Positions 45,113 through 52,204 of a stretch of 64,000 nucleotides of DNA are shown one piece after another. Location of the stretch: assembly GCF_006125015.1 (NCBI RefSeq), contig NZ_SZZN01000001.1, positions 3,100,001 to 3,164,000 on the forward strand, read 5' to 3'. The stretch is from Roseovarius arcticus. GTDB taxonomy: Bacteria; Pseudomonadota; Alphaproteobacteria; Rhodobacterales; Rhodobacteraceae. A model generated the notes under the pieces. That model was not told the DNA's origin. It was given only the letters and a program-made list of their open reading frames with translations, and searched no databases. A program made the position numbers and the translations under genes. Position 1 is the first letter of the stretch. Each line of letters starts with the position of its first letter.

Positions 45113-45555
45113 AATCCGGGCGCAGACAGTCGAGGAGACTGTTCGCATAGGCGCGAGACGTTCTTCACCGCTGAAATCTACATTTTTCAGTTATCCCGCG
45201 AGCGTTCCACCGCGCCGGACCGAACCAAATTAATCCCGGAACAAAACGTCAGTCGGACAGCTTCTCTGACGTTTCCGCGCCCCTTTTCAGCGCTCTCAAT
45301 CCGATCTGAGGCCGACTCTGGATCACGGATGATGGCGACGCGTGTTCGGCCGCTTTGAAATTCTGTGGTACGCGGGCCTGACGTCGATGTGTGGTGACAC
45401 CAAGAGAGGCAGATCTAGTAACCGGTCATGTTTCGCCATGCTGTGAATGACTGAAACTTGAAGCTTAAAAACTCACGGTACCGATACTGGGAATCGTATC
45501 GACTGCGCCCTATGTTTAGCCCTAACAAAGCGCAAGACATAAAGGACAGAGATCC

Positions 45556-46005
45556 ATGAACCTGAAACAACTTGGTATGGCCGCCTTGTTCGCGGGTATC
45601 GCGACATCTTCGGGTGCCCAAACCGCGATGTCCGTCGCGAAGGACGCAAACTGCGGCTGCTGCGCGTCTTGGGCTACTATCATGGAACGGGAGGGCTACG
45701 CCGTGGCAATCGAAAATACCTCCTACGAGGCCTTGGAGGCGCTGAAGGCTGCGCGCGGCGTGCCCGCAGCCATGGCCGGATGCCACACCGCAACCGTCGA
45801 GGGTTACACAATTGAGGGACACGTTCCTGCTGCGGATATCGCCCGCCTGCTGGCGGAGCGCCCGGACGCGATCGGATTAGCTGTGCCGGGGATGCCTATG
45901 GGATCGCCGGGCATGGGGCCGGAAACAAAGCGCGACGCATATGACGTTATCCTCATCAAGGCAGACGGCAAGACTGAGGTCTTTGCATCCTACCCTGCCC
46001 GTTAG
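45556..46005 (+). CDS. DUF411 exported metal-associated protein
   Basis: A 149-residue periplasmic protein with a signal peptide (to about residue 22, ATSSGAQT). The mature domain begins MSVAKDANCGCCASW, with Cys33, Cys35 and Cys36, and continues with VPAAMAGCHTATVEGYTIEGHVPAADIARLL in pieces typical of DUF411. The family is thought to bind metals such as copper. A Met/Gly-rich stretch (GMPMGSPGMG) near residue 112 also suits copper. The start has AAGGACAGAG. No copper pump or oxidase gene is adjacent. Confidence 0.92.
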   Translation: MNLKQLGMAALFAGIATSSGAQTAMSVAKDANCGCCASWATIMEREGYAVAIENTSYEALEALKAARGVPAAMAGCHTATVEGYTIEGHVPAADIARLLAERPDAIGLAVPGMPMGSPGMGPETKRDAYDVILIKADGKTEVFASYPAR

Positions 46006-46306
46006 ACTCGAGGGGGGGGGTCGTGGGATATGATGCGCGGGCTTTAGACGCTCTGTCTGAAATGCTGCCCGTGCCTGTGGTGAGACGTCATTGGACGGCT
46101 CGCCCACATTTTCATCTGCGCCTACTCCAAAAATCAAGTTCAGGATGTGCGTTCCAACAGCGGGGATGGAGGCGTATTGGCTAGGCGGCGGCGCCAAAGT
46201 CCATGGTTATCGTTTCGACGCAAAGTTTGGCTCCTGTAACGGTGGAACATCAGGCCCCCTGCGCAGTTGAGCACCGAGGACGGCGCAGCGACAACAGGAT
46301 TATCCG
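46006..46306. other. 301 bp gap with a nine-G tract
   Basis: Directly after the DUF411 stop there is a run of nine G (46012-46020). No gene or hairpin is evident in the rest, which leads to the lipid-kinase gene. Confidence 0.5.
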
Positions 46307-47246
46307 ATGACGCAAGATACCAGCGAACATATCTCTGCGCGCATTTGCGTGTTGCTGAACGGAGGTTCGGGCAAGACCGACGCAGAGGAGATCGCCGTAG
46401 CGATACGCAGTAATCTGTCCGCCATCGCCCGAAATTACGAGGTGTGGGTCCTTAACCATGACGACGATATCGCCTCATCTGCGCGAGCAGCCTTAGACGA
46501 AGGGTTCGAAGTCATTGTCGCAGCGGGCGGCGATGGCACCATTGCCGCAGTCGCAAGCGCACTGCGCGGGGGGGGAAGCCAGCCTCGGTATCATTCCGCT
46601 AGGCACGTTCAACTACTTCGCCCGCTCGCTAGACGTGCCCACCGACATCGCCAGCGCAGTCCGGCTATTGGGACGCGGCGTGCGGAGGCCCCTGCGGGTG
46701 GGCGACATCAACGGGCGCATTTTTCTAAACAATGCCAGCCTTGGCGCCTACCCCAGCATCCTACGCACGCGCGAGCAAACGTACCGCAAATGGGGCCGCA
46801 GCCGCATCGCCGCATACTGGTCAGTTCTGGTGACGCTGGCGACACTGCGCCGCCCGCTCAAGCTAACGATCGAGGCAAACGGGGAACGTATCCAGAGGCG
46901 CACGCCCCTCGCCTTCGCGGTCAACAATGCTTTCCAGTTGGACCAGATGGGCCTGGAGGGCCGTGAGCATATAGCAAATGGGCGTCTGGCGCTTTTCATT
47001 TCGCCTGATACCGGACGGTGGGGCATGCTACGAAGTGCGCTGGCACTGGCCATGGGTCGCGCTCAGCGAGACGTGGACTTCGATATGATCGCTGCGGACA
47101 GCATCCGCATTGAAACGCACCGACGCTCTTGTGACGTCGCCTGCGACGGCGAGCGCGGTCGCATGCGCGCGCCGCTGGAACTGAAGGTAGTTCAGGACGC
47201 CCTCACCGTAATCGTCCCACCTGAACGGCAGGAGGATACGCGGTGA
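46307..47246 (+). pseudogene. Diacylglycerol kinase-family gene split by a frameshift in a G8 tract
   Basis: The first frame (46307-46966) encodes the N-terminal half of a YegS/BmrU-type lipid kinase: ICVLLNGGSGKT and VIVAAGGDGTIAAVASAL with the GGDG catalytic loop. At eight G (46568-46575) the family sequence leaves this frame and goes on in the next: GIIPLGTFNYFARSLDVP, then FLNNASLGAYP and FAVNNAFQLD, ending at 47246. With seven G the gene would encode one 312-residue protein. So it is a recent pseudogene, a phase-variable gene, a slippage-expressed gene, or a sequencing error. Start has AGGA. The stop overlaps the GTG start of the phosphoesterase gene, showing a coupled pair. Confidence 0.88.
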
Positions 47247-48040
47247 GGCGCGTCGTTCACCTGTCTGACTTGCATTTTGGCCGCGACCGGCCCGAGCTGC
47301 TGGCACCGCTAATCACAGCGGTAAACGCGCTCGAACCCGATCTGGTGGCGATCTCGGGGGACCTGACCCAGCGCGCTAAATCTGTGCAGTTTCGCGCCGC
47401 GCTTGCGTTTTTGGAGTGCCTTCAGGCGCCAGTGCTTGTGGTGCCCGGAAATCACGATATCCCGCTGCACAATCCATTTGCGCGAATCGTGCGGCCATGG
47501 CGGCAATATCGCAGCCACATCTCGCCCCAATTAGAGCCTAGCTTCAGGGATGACGAGCTCATCGTGCTCGGCATAAATACCGTCAATCGCTTTACCCATC
47601 AAAGCGGCCGGGTGTCGCTCCGGGCGCTCGCGCGTATCGAACGCGCGCTGGACGGTGCCAAGAGGCGCACCTGCCTGATCATTGCGCATCATCCGCTCGA
47701 ACAACTGGTGACTGACCGCAAGAGGCCAACGCGCGGCGCGGAACGCGCCAAGGATATGCTGGCACAGATCGGTGTCGACGCAGTCTTGTCGGGTCATCTG
47801 CACAGTTGGCGCGCAGAACCTTACGCGCACACTGACGGGCGCAATACTGTTCTACAGATTCATGCGGGTACTGGCCTGTCGACGCGCCAGCGCGGCGAGG
47901 AAAACGATTTTAACCTGCTCGACATTGACGTTGGCTCCATCACTGTCACCCGGCACACCGCAAGCGCAGAAACCGAAAGCTTTGTTCAGTCCCAGACCCG
48001 GCGCTTCATCCTCGGGGATGGTGGCTGGAGCTTGGTGTAG
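47243..48040 (+). CDS. Calcineurin-type metallophosphoesterase
   Basis: A 265-residue soluble phosphoesterase with all five family blocks: SDLHFG, SGDLTQR, PGNHDI, IIAHHPLE and SGHLHSW, which supply the Asp/His/Asn ligands for two metals. It starts with GTG overlapping the stop of the lipid-kinase gene. Such kinase-phosphoesterase pairs are frequent in alphaproteobacteria; a role in phospholipid or nucleotide-lipid turnover is inferred. If the kinase gene is out of frame, translation of this coupled gene could be reduced. Confidence 0.93.
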   Translation: MRRVVHLSDLHFGRDRPELLAPLITAVNALEPDLVAISGDLTQRAKSVQFRAALAFLECLQAPVLVVPGNHDIPLHNPFARIVRPWRQYRSHISPQLEPSFRDDELIVLGINTVNRFTHQSGRVSLRALARIERALDGAKRRTCLIIAHHPLEQLVTDRKRPTRGAERAKDMLAQIGVDAVLSGHLHSWRAEPYAHTDGRNTVLQIHAGTGLSTRQRGEENDFNLLDIDVGSITVTRHTASAETESFVQSQTRRFILGDGGWSLV

Positions 48041-48211
48041 CAAAGGGTCAGCCTACGATCTACATTTGGAAAATCTCGCCGGAAAAACCTGCCGATGCAC
48101 CGGTCAAGTGAACAAAAAGTCCACTAGTTTAGACGGTTTATCAGCCTCGGATACCTTGGCGACAGACAACCCACCCTGCGCCACTCACCCTAGCTTTGGC
48201 CGGCAAGGCTC

Positions 48212-48964
48212 TTATGTAAGTTGGTGCCTGCCAGTTGATTTACGGCGTCTCCAACCAAACGCCATTAGCGCAAAAATCCCACTTGCTAGCAACGGAAATG
48301 CTGCTGGCAAAGGCACCATTGATACCTGGAGATTGTCGAGAGACATCTCACCACACCATTCGTAACAGGCGAAATCGCCGGCGCCATAAGGTAGATCGAC
48401 TATGCCGTTTCCAGGCCACGCTTGCCAAGCGTATGTTGTTCGATTTTCAGGAAGCAGAAAAGACACGCGAAACTGATCAAGATTCTGAAAGAGGCTGCCC
48501 CAATTCACCATACCACCTACACTGCCCGGACCCGCGACAATCTGGGTGATGCTGGCAACCAAATTTCCATTTCGAAATCCCTCAGCCAAATAGCTTAGTG
48601 TTGGGATGAAATCGAGATGCATCAACTGGCCATTGAGCTGATACTCAAGGTTCGTATCTCCGGTCGGATGTGCGCCGGCAAACGCGCCGTATAGCAAGCT
48701 GTATGCGCCCAAGGATGCTCCATGCGCACTAAATCTGCGCCCGTCATCCCTTTTGAATGTAGAAGAGATCACACCGCCATCGTCGTGCAGTAAAACTTGC
48801 TCGCCATTGCTATAAGCTAGGCTGTTGTCGAAGGTGAATCCTTGCTCACTTTGCAGGTTGTTTCCGACCCACTTGCTGTCGACGCCGAAATTAAGCGTGA
48901 GTGCCATCGCTGGCGGAGCGAACAGGACAAAAATCAAACCAAGCAGTGAAGCTCTTCGTATCAT
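48212..48964 (-). CDS. VPLPA-CTERM sorting-domain exported protein
   Basis: The 250-residue protein has an N-terminal signal (LLGLIFVLFAPPAMA) and a C-terminal sorting tripartite: VPLPAAFPLLASG, a hydrophobic helix, and the basic end WRRRK. VPLPA-CTERM proteins of roseobacters are processed by an exosortase-like enzyme and attached to or released from the surface, often with exopolysaccharide. The mature domain is beta-rich and unrecognised; CYEWCGE may form a disulfide. No exosortase gene is in the window. Confidence 0.9.
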   Translation of the reverse strand: MIRRASLLGLIFVLFAPPAMALTLNFGVDSKWVGNNLQSEQGFTFDNSLAYSNGEQVLLHDDGGVISSTFKRDDGRRFSAHGASLGAYSLLYGAFAGAHPTGDTNLEYQLNGQLMHLDFIPTLSYLAEGFRNGNLVASITQIVAGPGSVGGMVNWGSLFQNLDQFRVSFLLPENRTTYAWQAWPGNGIVDLPYGAGDFACYEWCGEMSLDNLQVSMVPLPAAFPLLASGIFALMAFGWRRRKSTGRHQLT

Positions 48965-49450
48965 TCGTACTCTCCTTGATAGAACATTTTGATCCTAATC
49001 GATTTTTCGCTTTCCAACAATATGTAAGGCCGACGTCCCGGACGCATCAGCGTTTCTACGCCGAGCCTTTCCCACACGGCAGCGCGCCAGCAGCCCTGCC
49101 TGAGTGGTCCAATTTTCAGCTTGGGTTGCTGCCAGATAAGCGCCGAACCTTGTCCTGAAATCGGTCAGGATTTCCTGCGCACTCTAGCTGTGATGGGACG
49201 GATTAAGCGACCAACGCCCGCTCAGCAGGGGCGACAGAACAATGACGCAGAATAGCACTGACCGTGTTCCGATCGGACATCGATGCCAACTCTGACATCG
49301 GCCAACACTAGCTGCTACACGCCTTAGGCATTTCTACCATTCAGCCAACGCGCAGGAGTCTTTCGCGAACTTGTCGCTCTGGAAATAAAGGAAGTTCTCG
49401 CCTTGGCGGATGGGCCTTGCCTGCGTGAATGTCGAGTAGGGTTCAGAATC
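48965..49450. other. 486 bp gap, nothing recognised
   Basis: Separates the VPLPA-CTERM gene from the rpsU terminator. Short frames exist, for example plus 48901-49158, but overlap the signal-peptide region of the neighbouring gene and match no family I know. Confidence 0.45.
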
Positions 49451-49490
49451 AAAAACAAACCCCCCGCCGCCATTGGGCCACGGGGGGTTT
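49451..49490 (-). terminator. Rho-independent terminator of rpsU
   Basis: Minus-strand stem AAACCCCCCG (rc of 49481-49490) and its perfect partner (49457-49466), ten pairs, 14-base loop, followed by GTTTTT. It lies 31 bp after the rpsU stop. Confidence 0.92.
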
Positions 49491-49521
49491 GCGATTCGTC
49501 AGAGTAACAGTGTGACTCGCA

Positions 49522-49722
49522 TCACGCTTCGCGCTCTAACTTTTTACGCGCCAATTTACGGGCGCGGCGGATCGCTTCGGCCTTCTGGCGCGCATTTTTC
49601 TCGGACGGCTTCTCGAAATGTTGCTTGAGCTTCATTTCGCGGAACACGCCTTCGCGCTGTAGCTTCTTCTTCAAAGCTCGAAGAGCTTGATCGACGTTGT
49701 TGTCGCGGACACTAACCTGCAT
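49522..49722 (-). CDS. rpsU: 30S ribosomal protein S21
   Basis: The 66-residue basic protein matches S21 from its start ([20 protein letters not shown]) to the Arg/Lys-rich tail ([15 protein letters not shown]). S21 sits near the 3' end of 16S rRNA and supports initiation at weak Shine-Dalgarno sites. It is a single gene here with its own terminator. A GAAA-capped hairpin covers part of its ribosome site directly before the AUG, and larger alternative stems lie further upstream. Confidence 0.97.
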   Translation of the reverse strand: MQVSVRDNNVDQALRALKKKLQREGVFREMKLKQHFEKPSEKNARQKAEAIRRARKLARKKLEREA

Positions 49723-49740
49723 GTGGTTTTCACCACCTCT
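49723..49740 (-). promoter_or_regulatory. GNRA-tetraloop hairpin at the rpsU ribosome site
   Basis: In the mRNA, GUGGU-GAAA-ACCAC (49736 down to 49723) ends exactly at the AUG, with the Shine-Dalgarno AGAGG leading into the 5' arm. A stem this close to the start can limit initiation. Confidence 0.55.
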
Positions 49741-49827
49741 CTAAGAAAAAATTTGCAATAACTTGCAGGACCCCGCCCTCTAACAAGATCAGAGGGATTT
49801 GTCGAGTCTGATATGACGACCTTTGGG

Positions 49828-49911
49828 TGCCCGTCCTAAAATTTGCACCATAGCTAACACCGCCTGCTCCGAATTGTAATCAGAAGCCGCTTTGCCTAAT
49901 TCGGACGGGCA
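49828..49911 (-). promoter_or_regulatory. Overlapping alternative stems between rnk and rpsU
   Basis: TGCCCGTCC (minus strand, 49911-49903) is fully complementary to GGACGGGCA (49836-49828). A second stem, CCGAATT with AATTCGG (49904-49898 with 49875-49869), shares two bases with the first, so both cannot form completely. The structure abuts the stop codon of the Rnk gene. Confidence 0.5.
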
Positions 49912-49912
49912 T

Positions 49913-50359
49913 TCACGACCCAATCGCGCCTTTTGCATGGGGCTGCTCGACGCGGATGACGGTCAACTGACGGCGCTGATCTTTGCGCGTGTCCCAGTAG
50001 AACCCCGCGCCCTCCGACAGACCCAGAAGGGCAACACCTATCGGGGTCATGATTGAAACCTGCTGGCGCGAGATATCGGCGTTTTCAGGGTAAACAAGCG
50101 TCACAGCCTTTTCCTGACCCGTTGTTTCATCGCGGTAAGTTACCGCACTGCCAATCGTCACAACATTCGCGGGCATTTTCTTGGATTTTGCGATGCGGGC
50201 GCGGCCAATTTCGTTCAGCAGGCGTTCGGCCAGTGCTGGATTGTGCTGCATCGCACCGGCTGCAAGTGCCTCGATGTGAGTGAGCTCATCCTCACTGATT
50301 ACGATTTTAGGGTCACGCGCGCGGCGGGTCTTGGTGGCGTGAAGGATCTGGTGTGTCAT
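49913..50359 (-). CDS. rnk: Rnk-type nucleoside diphosphate kinase regulator
   Basis: A 148-residue protein of the Rnk branch of the GreA/GreB C-terminal fold. It shows a short helical N-terminus (SEDELTHIEALAAGAM), then the FKBP-like domain: VVTIGSAVTYRDETTGQEKAVTLVYPENAD and SIMTPIGVALLGLSEGAGFYW. Rnk proteins bind RNA polymerase near the secondary channel. The ATG at 50359 has GGAGG upstream; an in-frame start at 50404 is weaker. A divergent paralogue precedes it on the same strand. Confidence 0.93.
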   Translation of the reverse strand: MTHQILHATKTRRARDPKIVISEDELTHIEALAAGAMQHNPALAERLLNEIGRARIAKSKKMPANVVTIGSAVTYRDETTGQEKAVTLVYPENADISRQQVSIMTPIGVALLGLSEGAGFYWDTRKDQRRQLTVIRVEQPHAKGAIGS

Positions 50360-50430
50360 TGGATGACCTCCGTTGGAGAGCGTTGGAAACATGGCATCTT
50401 GCAAATTGCCTTATGGCAAAGAGGCGTCCC

Positions 50431-50874
50431 TCAGGCTGCGGACGTAACTTTCAGAACCCTCAGCGAGGCGATCGTGCCATCCTCGCGCAGCAGCGGCGCG
50501 CGCTGGCCGACTCGCATCCCAATCAGCGCAGCCCCCAGATTTGAACAAACCGGGATCACGTCGCACTCTAGTTCGCTTCGCGGCCTGTGGCGCATCAGAC
50601 CGATCTGCGCCGGATCGCCATTCACCGAATAGGTCACATAGGACGCGCCAGTCACAAGATCTTCGTACATCCCGTCGCAGTTATGCGTGATTGTGCTGAG
50701 CTTGTGTCGCAGGACGTACCGTAAAAATGGCTGATCTGCGACGTCGGGCTGGTTCAGATGCTGCCGAAGCTGCCGGTAATCTTCGTCAGGCAAGGGCGCC
50801 GACCGTCTTGGGGCGGTTTTGATTCCAGAATGCTCTTTGGAAGTGATCAGTTGATGTGGATTGATGCCGTGCAT
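50431..50874 (-). CDS. Divergent Rnk/GreA-C-type protein
   Basis: The 147-residue protein has the same layout as the neighbouring Rnk: a helical start (DEDYRQLRQHLNQPDV) and a GreA-C-like barrel (YVTYSVNGDPAQIGLMRHRP, VIPVCSNLGAALIGMRVGQRAPL). The central sequence differs strongly, so it is an old duplicate. The ATG at 50874 follows GAGGAG; an earlier start at 50910 would overlap this site. It lies 71 bp upstream of rnk and likely shares its mRNA. A strongly folded leader precedes it. Confidence 0.85.
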   Translation of the reverse strand: MHGINPHQLITSKEHSGIKTAPRRSAPLPDEDYRQLRQHLNQPDVADQPFLRYVLRHKLSTITHNCDGMYEDLVTGASYVTYSVNGDPAQIGLMRHRPRSELECDVIPVCSNLGAALIGMRVGQRAPLLREDGTIASLRVLKVTSAA

Positions 50875-50928
50875 GGATACTCCTCGGACGCCGCAACGTC
50901 TCGTACTCAATTCAGATTGGTGAGGAGG

Positions 50929-50973
50929 CCCCGGGAAACGTAGAAGGCGCGCTTGCGCCTAAATCCCCCGGGG
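50929..50973 (-). promoter_or_regulatory. Two-tier stem in the leader of the Rnk-like gene
   Basis: Outer arms CCCCGGG/CCCGGGG (50929-50935, 50967-50973) enclose an inner stem AGGCGC-GCTT-GCGCCT (50945-50960). In the minus-strand RNA it lies about 55 nt before the start codon. No U tract follows, so a terminator is unlikely. Confidence 0.55.
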
Positions 50974-50999
50974 AGGCAGGCGGTTTAGCAAAAGAAACC

Positions 51000-51400
51000 G
51001 AAAATGATCTACATGTGCCTTCATAGCCATTGATGTAGGAATGCTTCTTGTGTGTGTCAATTGTTGACCGGTCAAAGAGTGATGTCAGTAAATCGCTTCG
51101 GTGCCATATCGCATCAGCGCATCGTGATGTTGTCGGGAGGCCCATCTTGCCCCGAGTCATTCCACCGTTCTGTCGGCGGGGCCGGATGTCGGGTTAGCTC
51201 ACGAAAGTGGCTGGCGCATTCACGACTTCCCTTGCGCCTTCAGCGATGGCCCGCTTCCATCCGTCTCGAAGGTGCCTTGCAGCAGGCCGGATCGGGCTAA
51301 AGCAAGTGTATTCAAGATCACCATCCTCCAACGCCGGACTGTATAACGCGAGAAATTCAGATCGGCTGCAAGCTTACTGCAAGACTGCGGGGGGGCAATG
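51000..51400. other. Gap downstream of the CcsR-like RNAs
   Basis: No protein gene is visible between the Rnk-like leader and the hairpin RNAs. The minus strand past 51402 reads CCCACATTGCCCCCCC and has no classic terminator, so the sRNA 3' end is undetermined. Confidence 0.45.
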
Positions 51401-51401
51401 T

Positions 51402-51439
51402 GGGCCAGCATCCTCGGGAGGAGGTGAAGATGCTGGCCC
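51402..51439 (-). ncRNA. CcsR/cuckoo-type sRNA hairpin with CCUCCUCCC loop (distal)
   Basis: Minus-strand arms GGGCCAGCATC and GATGCTGGCCC (51429-51439, 51402-51412) form a perfect 11-bp stem. The 16-base loop displays CCUCCUCCC. An anti-Shine-Dalgarno loop of this type after a DUF1127 gene is the hallmark of CcsR (cuckoo) RNAs of Rhodobacter sphaeroides and relatives, which are cut from the DUF1127 mRNA. Confidence 0.8.
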
Positions 51440-51441
51440 CT

Positions 51442-51476
51442 GCGGCGTTCAGCCCTGGGAGGCAGGACCGCGCCGC
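51442..51476 (-). ncRNA. Middle hairpin between the two CCUCCUCCC loops
   Basis: Stem GCGGCG/CGCCGC (51442-51447, 51471-51476) encloses a second small stem CCTG/CAGG whose loop shows CCUCC on the minus strand, a partial copy of the motif. It may be a processing spacer or a reduced third unit. Confidence 0.55.
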
Positions 51477-51478
51477 TC

Positions 51479-51514
51479 GTGCTGGTCGGCTCTGGGAGGA
51501 GTGAGAGCCAGCAC
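51479..51514 (-). ncRNA. CcsR/cuckoo-type sRNA hairpin with CUCCUCCC loop (proximal)
   Basis: Minus-strand stem GTGCT + GGCTCT pairs with AGAGCC + AGCAC, leaving a four-base bulge. The ten-base loop exposes ACUCCUCCC, eight of nine motif bases. It lies 71 bp after the DUF1127 stop and 40 bp upstream of the distal hairpin, the two-hairpin plan of the cuckoo family. Confidence 0.78.
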
Positions 51515-51523
51515 TTTCTCGGG

Positions 51524-51555
51524 ATGACCGCCTGCTGAGAGGCGCAGCCGGTCAT
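51524..51555 (-). ncRNA. Stem-loop directly after the DUF1127 coding region
   Basis: Arms ATGACCG/CGGTCAT (51524-51530, 51549-51555) with inner GCCT/AGGC pairs. It lacks the CUCCUCC motif and may mark the processing site between mRNA and sRNAs. Confidence 0.5.
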
Positions 51556-51584
51556 GACGCTTGGCGCCTTGGCGCATGTCAGTC

Positions 51585-51860
51585 TTAGTCCGAATGATCT
51601 GTCATCAGGGTTTCGGCGTAGGCGGGAATCTCGGTGCGCTTGATCCCAATTTCTGCCAACTGGCGGTCATTCATCTCGTAGAGCACTTTCACCATGCGGC
51701 TGAGCTGCACCGTGTACATCAGCGATGCGAGCCAGCGCACTGTGCCGGCGCCCATGCGCACCAATGCGGCACCAAGCGGCGCGGCCCAGTTTGGCCTGTG
51801 AAAATCAACGGAGGCGAAGCGGCGCACATCATGTGCAACCTGTTTGATGCTAGCAGCCAT
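51585..51860 (-). CDS. DUF1127 protein (CcaF1-like), longer form
   Basis: The 91-residue protein carries the DUF1127/YjiS motif near the C-terminus (LYEMNDRQLAEIGIKRTEI), preceded by a hydrophobic stretch (LGAALVRMGAGTVRWLASLMY). Small basic DUF1127 proteins bind RNA; CcaF1 of R. sphaeroides, encoded in front of CcsR RNAs, affects sRNA processing and stability. This gene directly precedes the CCUCCUCCC hairpins. It overlaps the upstream DUF1127 gene by 11 bp, so the two are co-translated. Confidence 0.88.
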   Translation of the reverse strand: MAASIKQVAHDVRRFASVDFHRPNWAAPLGAALVRMGAGTVRWLASLMYTVQLSRMVKVLYEMNDRQLAEIGIKRTEIPAYAETLMTDHSD

Positions 51861-52074
51861 ATGCTGTCTCCCATGCGAGACGTGTGATGTGGCTGCGGGG
51901 AATTGCCAGATCTCGTAGTTCCTGGTCCGATAGGGCCGAGAGCTCTGTGATCGTCCGGCAGTAAAGTTTGCGGCGGCTCCGTGCCGCCTGAAGCTTGCCC
52001 ACGGCTTGCTGAAAAACCGTGCGCGTGCCTACAAAAACGCCGCCGAGTTGTTGCATTGAATGTGTATCGGTCAT
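51850..52074 (-). CDS. DUF1127 protein, shorter form
   Basis: A 74-residue protein ending with the DUF1127 motif ITELSALSDQELRDLAIPR and an Arg-rich region (AARSRRKLYCR) before it, consistent with RNA binding. It is the first gene of the unit and has GAGGAGCAA as ribosome site. Two consecutive DUF1127 genes before CcsR-like hairpins differ from the single CcaF1 gene of R. sphaeroides. It is divergent from a LysR gene. Confidence 0.9.
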   Translation of the reverse strand: MTDTHSMQQLGGVFVGTRTVFQQAVGKLQAARSRRKLYCRTITELSALSDQELRDLAIPRSHITRLAWETAYGC

Positions 52075-52104
52075 GTTTGCTCCTCGGTGCTTGCTGCAGC
52101 GCGG

Positions 52105-52138
52105 AATTTATGCTGCACTGCAGAAATAGGCGGCCAAG
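52105..52138 (-). promoter_or_regulatory. Possible heat-shock-type promoter of the DUF1127/sRNA unit
   Basis: On the minus strand CTTGG (52138-52134) and CATAAA (52111-52106) stand at a spacing suitable for an RpoH-like promoter, 30-65 bp before the first start. CcsR operons are known to be RpoH controlled. The match is only partial. Confidence 0.35.
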
Positions 52139-52204
52139 ACGGGGCTCACAACTCTTCAAAACCGCATAGCCGCTATGACGGAATGGAACAGGAAGCTCGC
52201 AAAG

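Larger units (their letters stand above)
44997..45555. other. 559 bp gap: promoter region of the permease operon
   Basis: No gene is supported. Two inverted repeats lie 50-120 bp before the permease operon start, listed separately. On the minus strand CTGACA and TCAATA are 17 bp apart (45076 to 45048) and could be the -35 and -10 boxes. The right half carries only the leader of the DUF411 gene. Confidence 0.5.

Noticed and set aside
46515..46560. Independent start for the second half of the lipid kinase gene
   Set aside because: The extra N-terminal residues are nonsense in the family; the frame change at the G tract explains both halves better.
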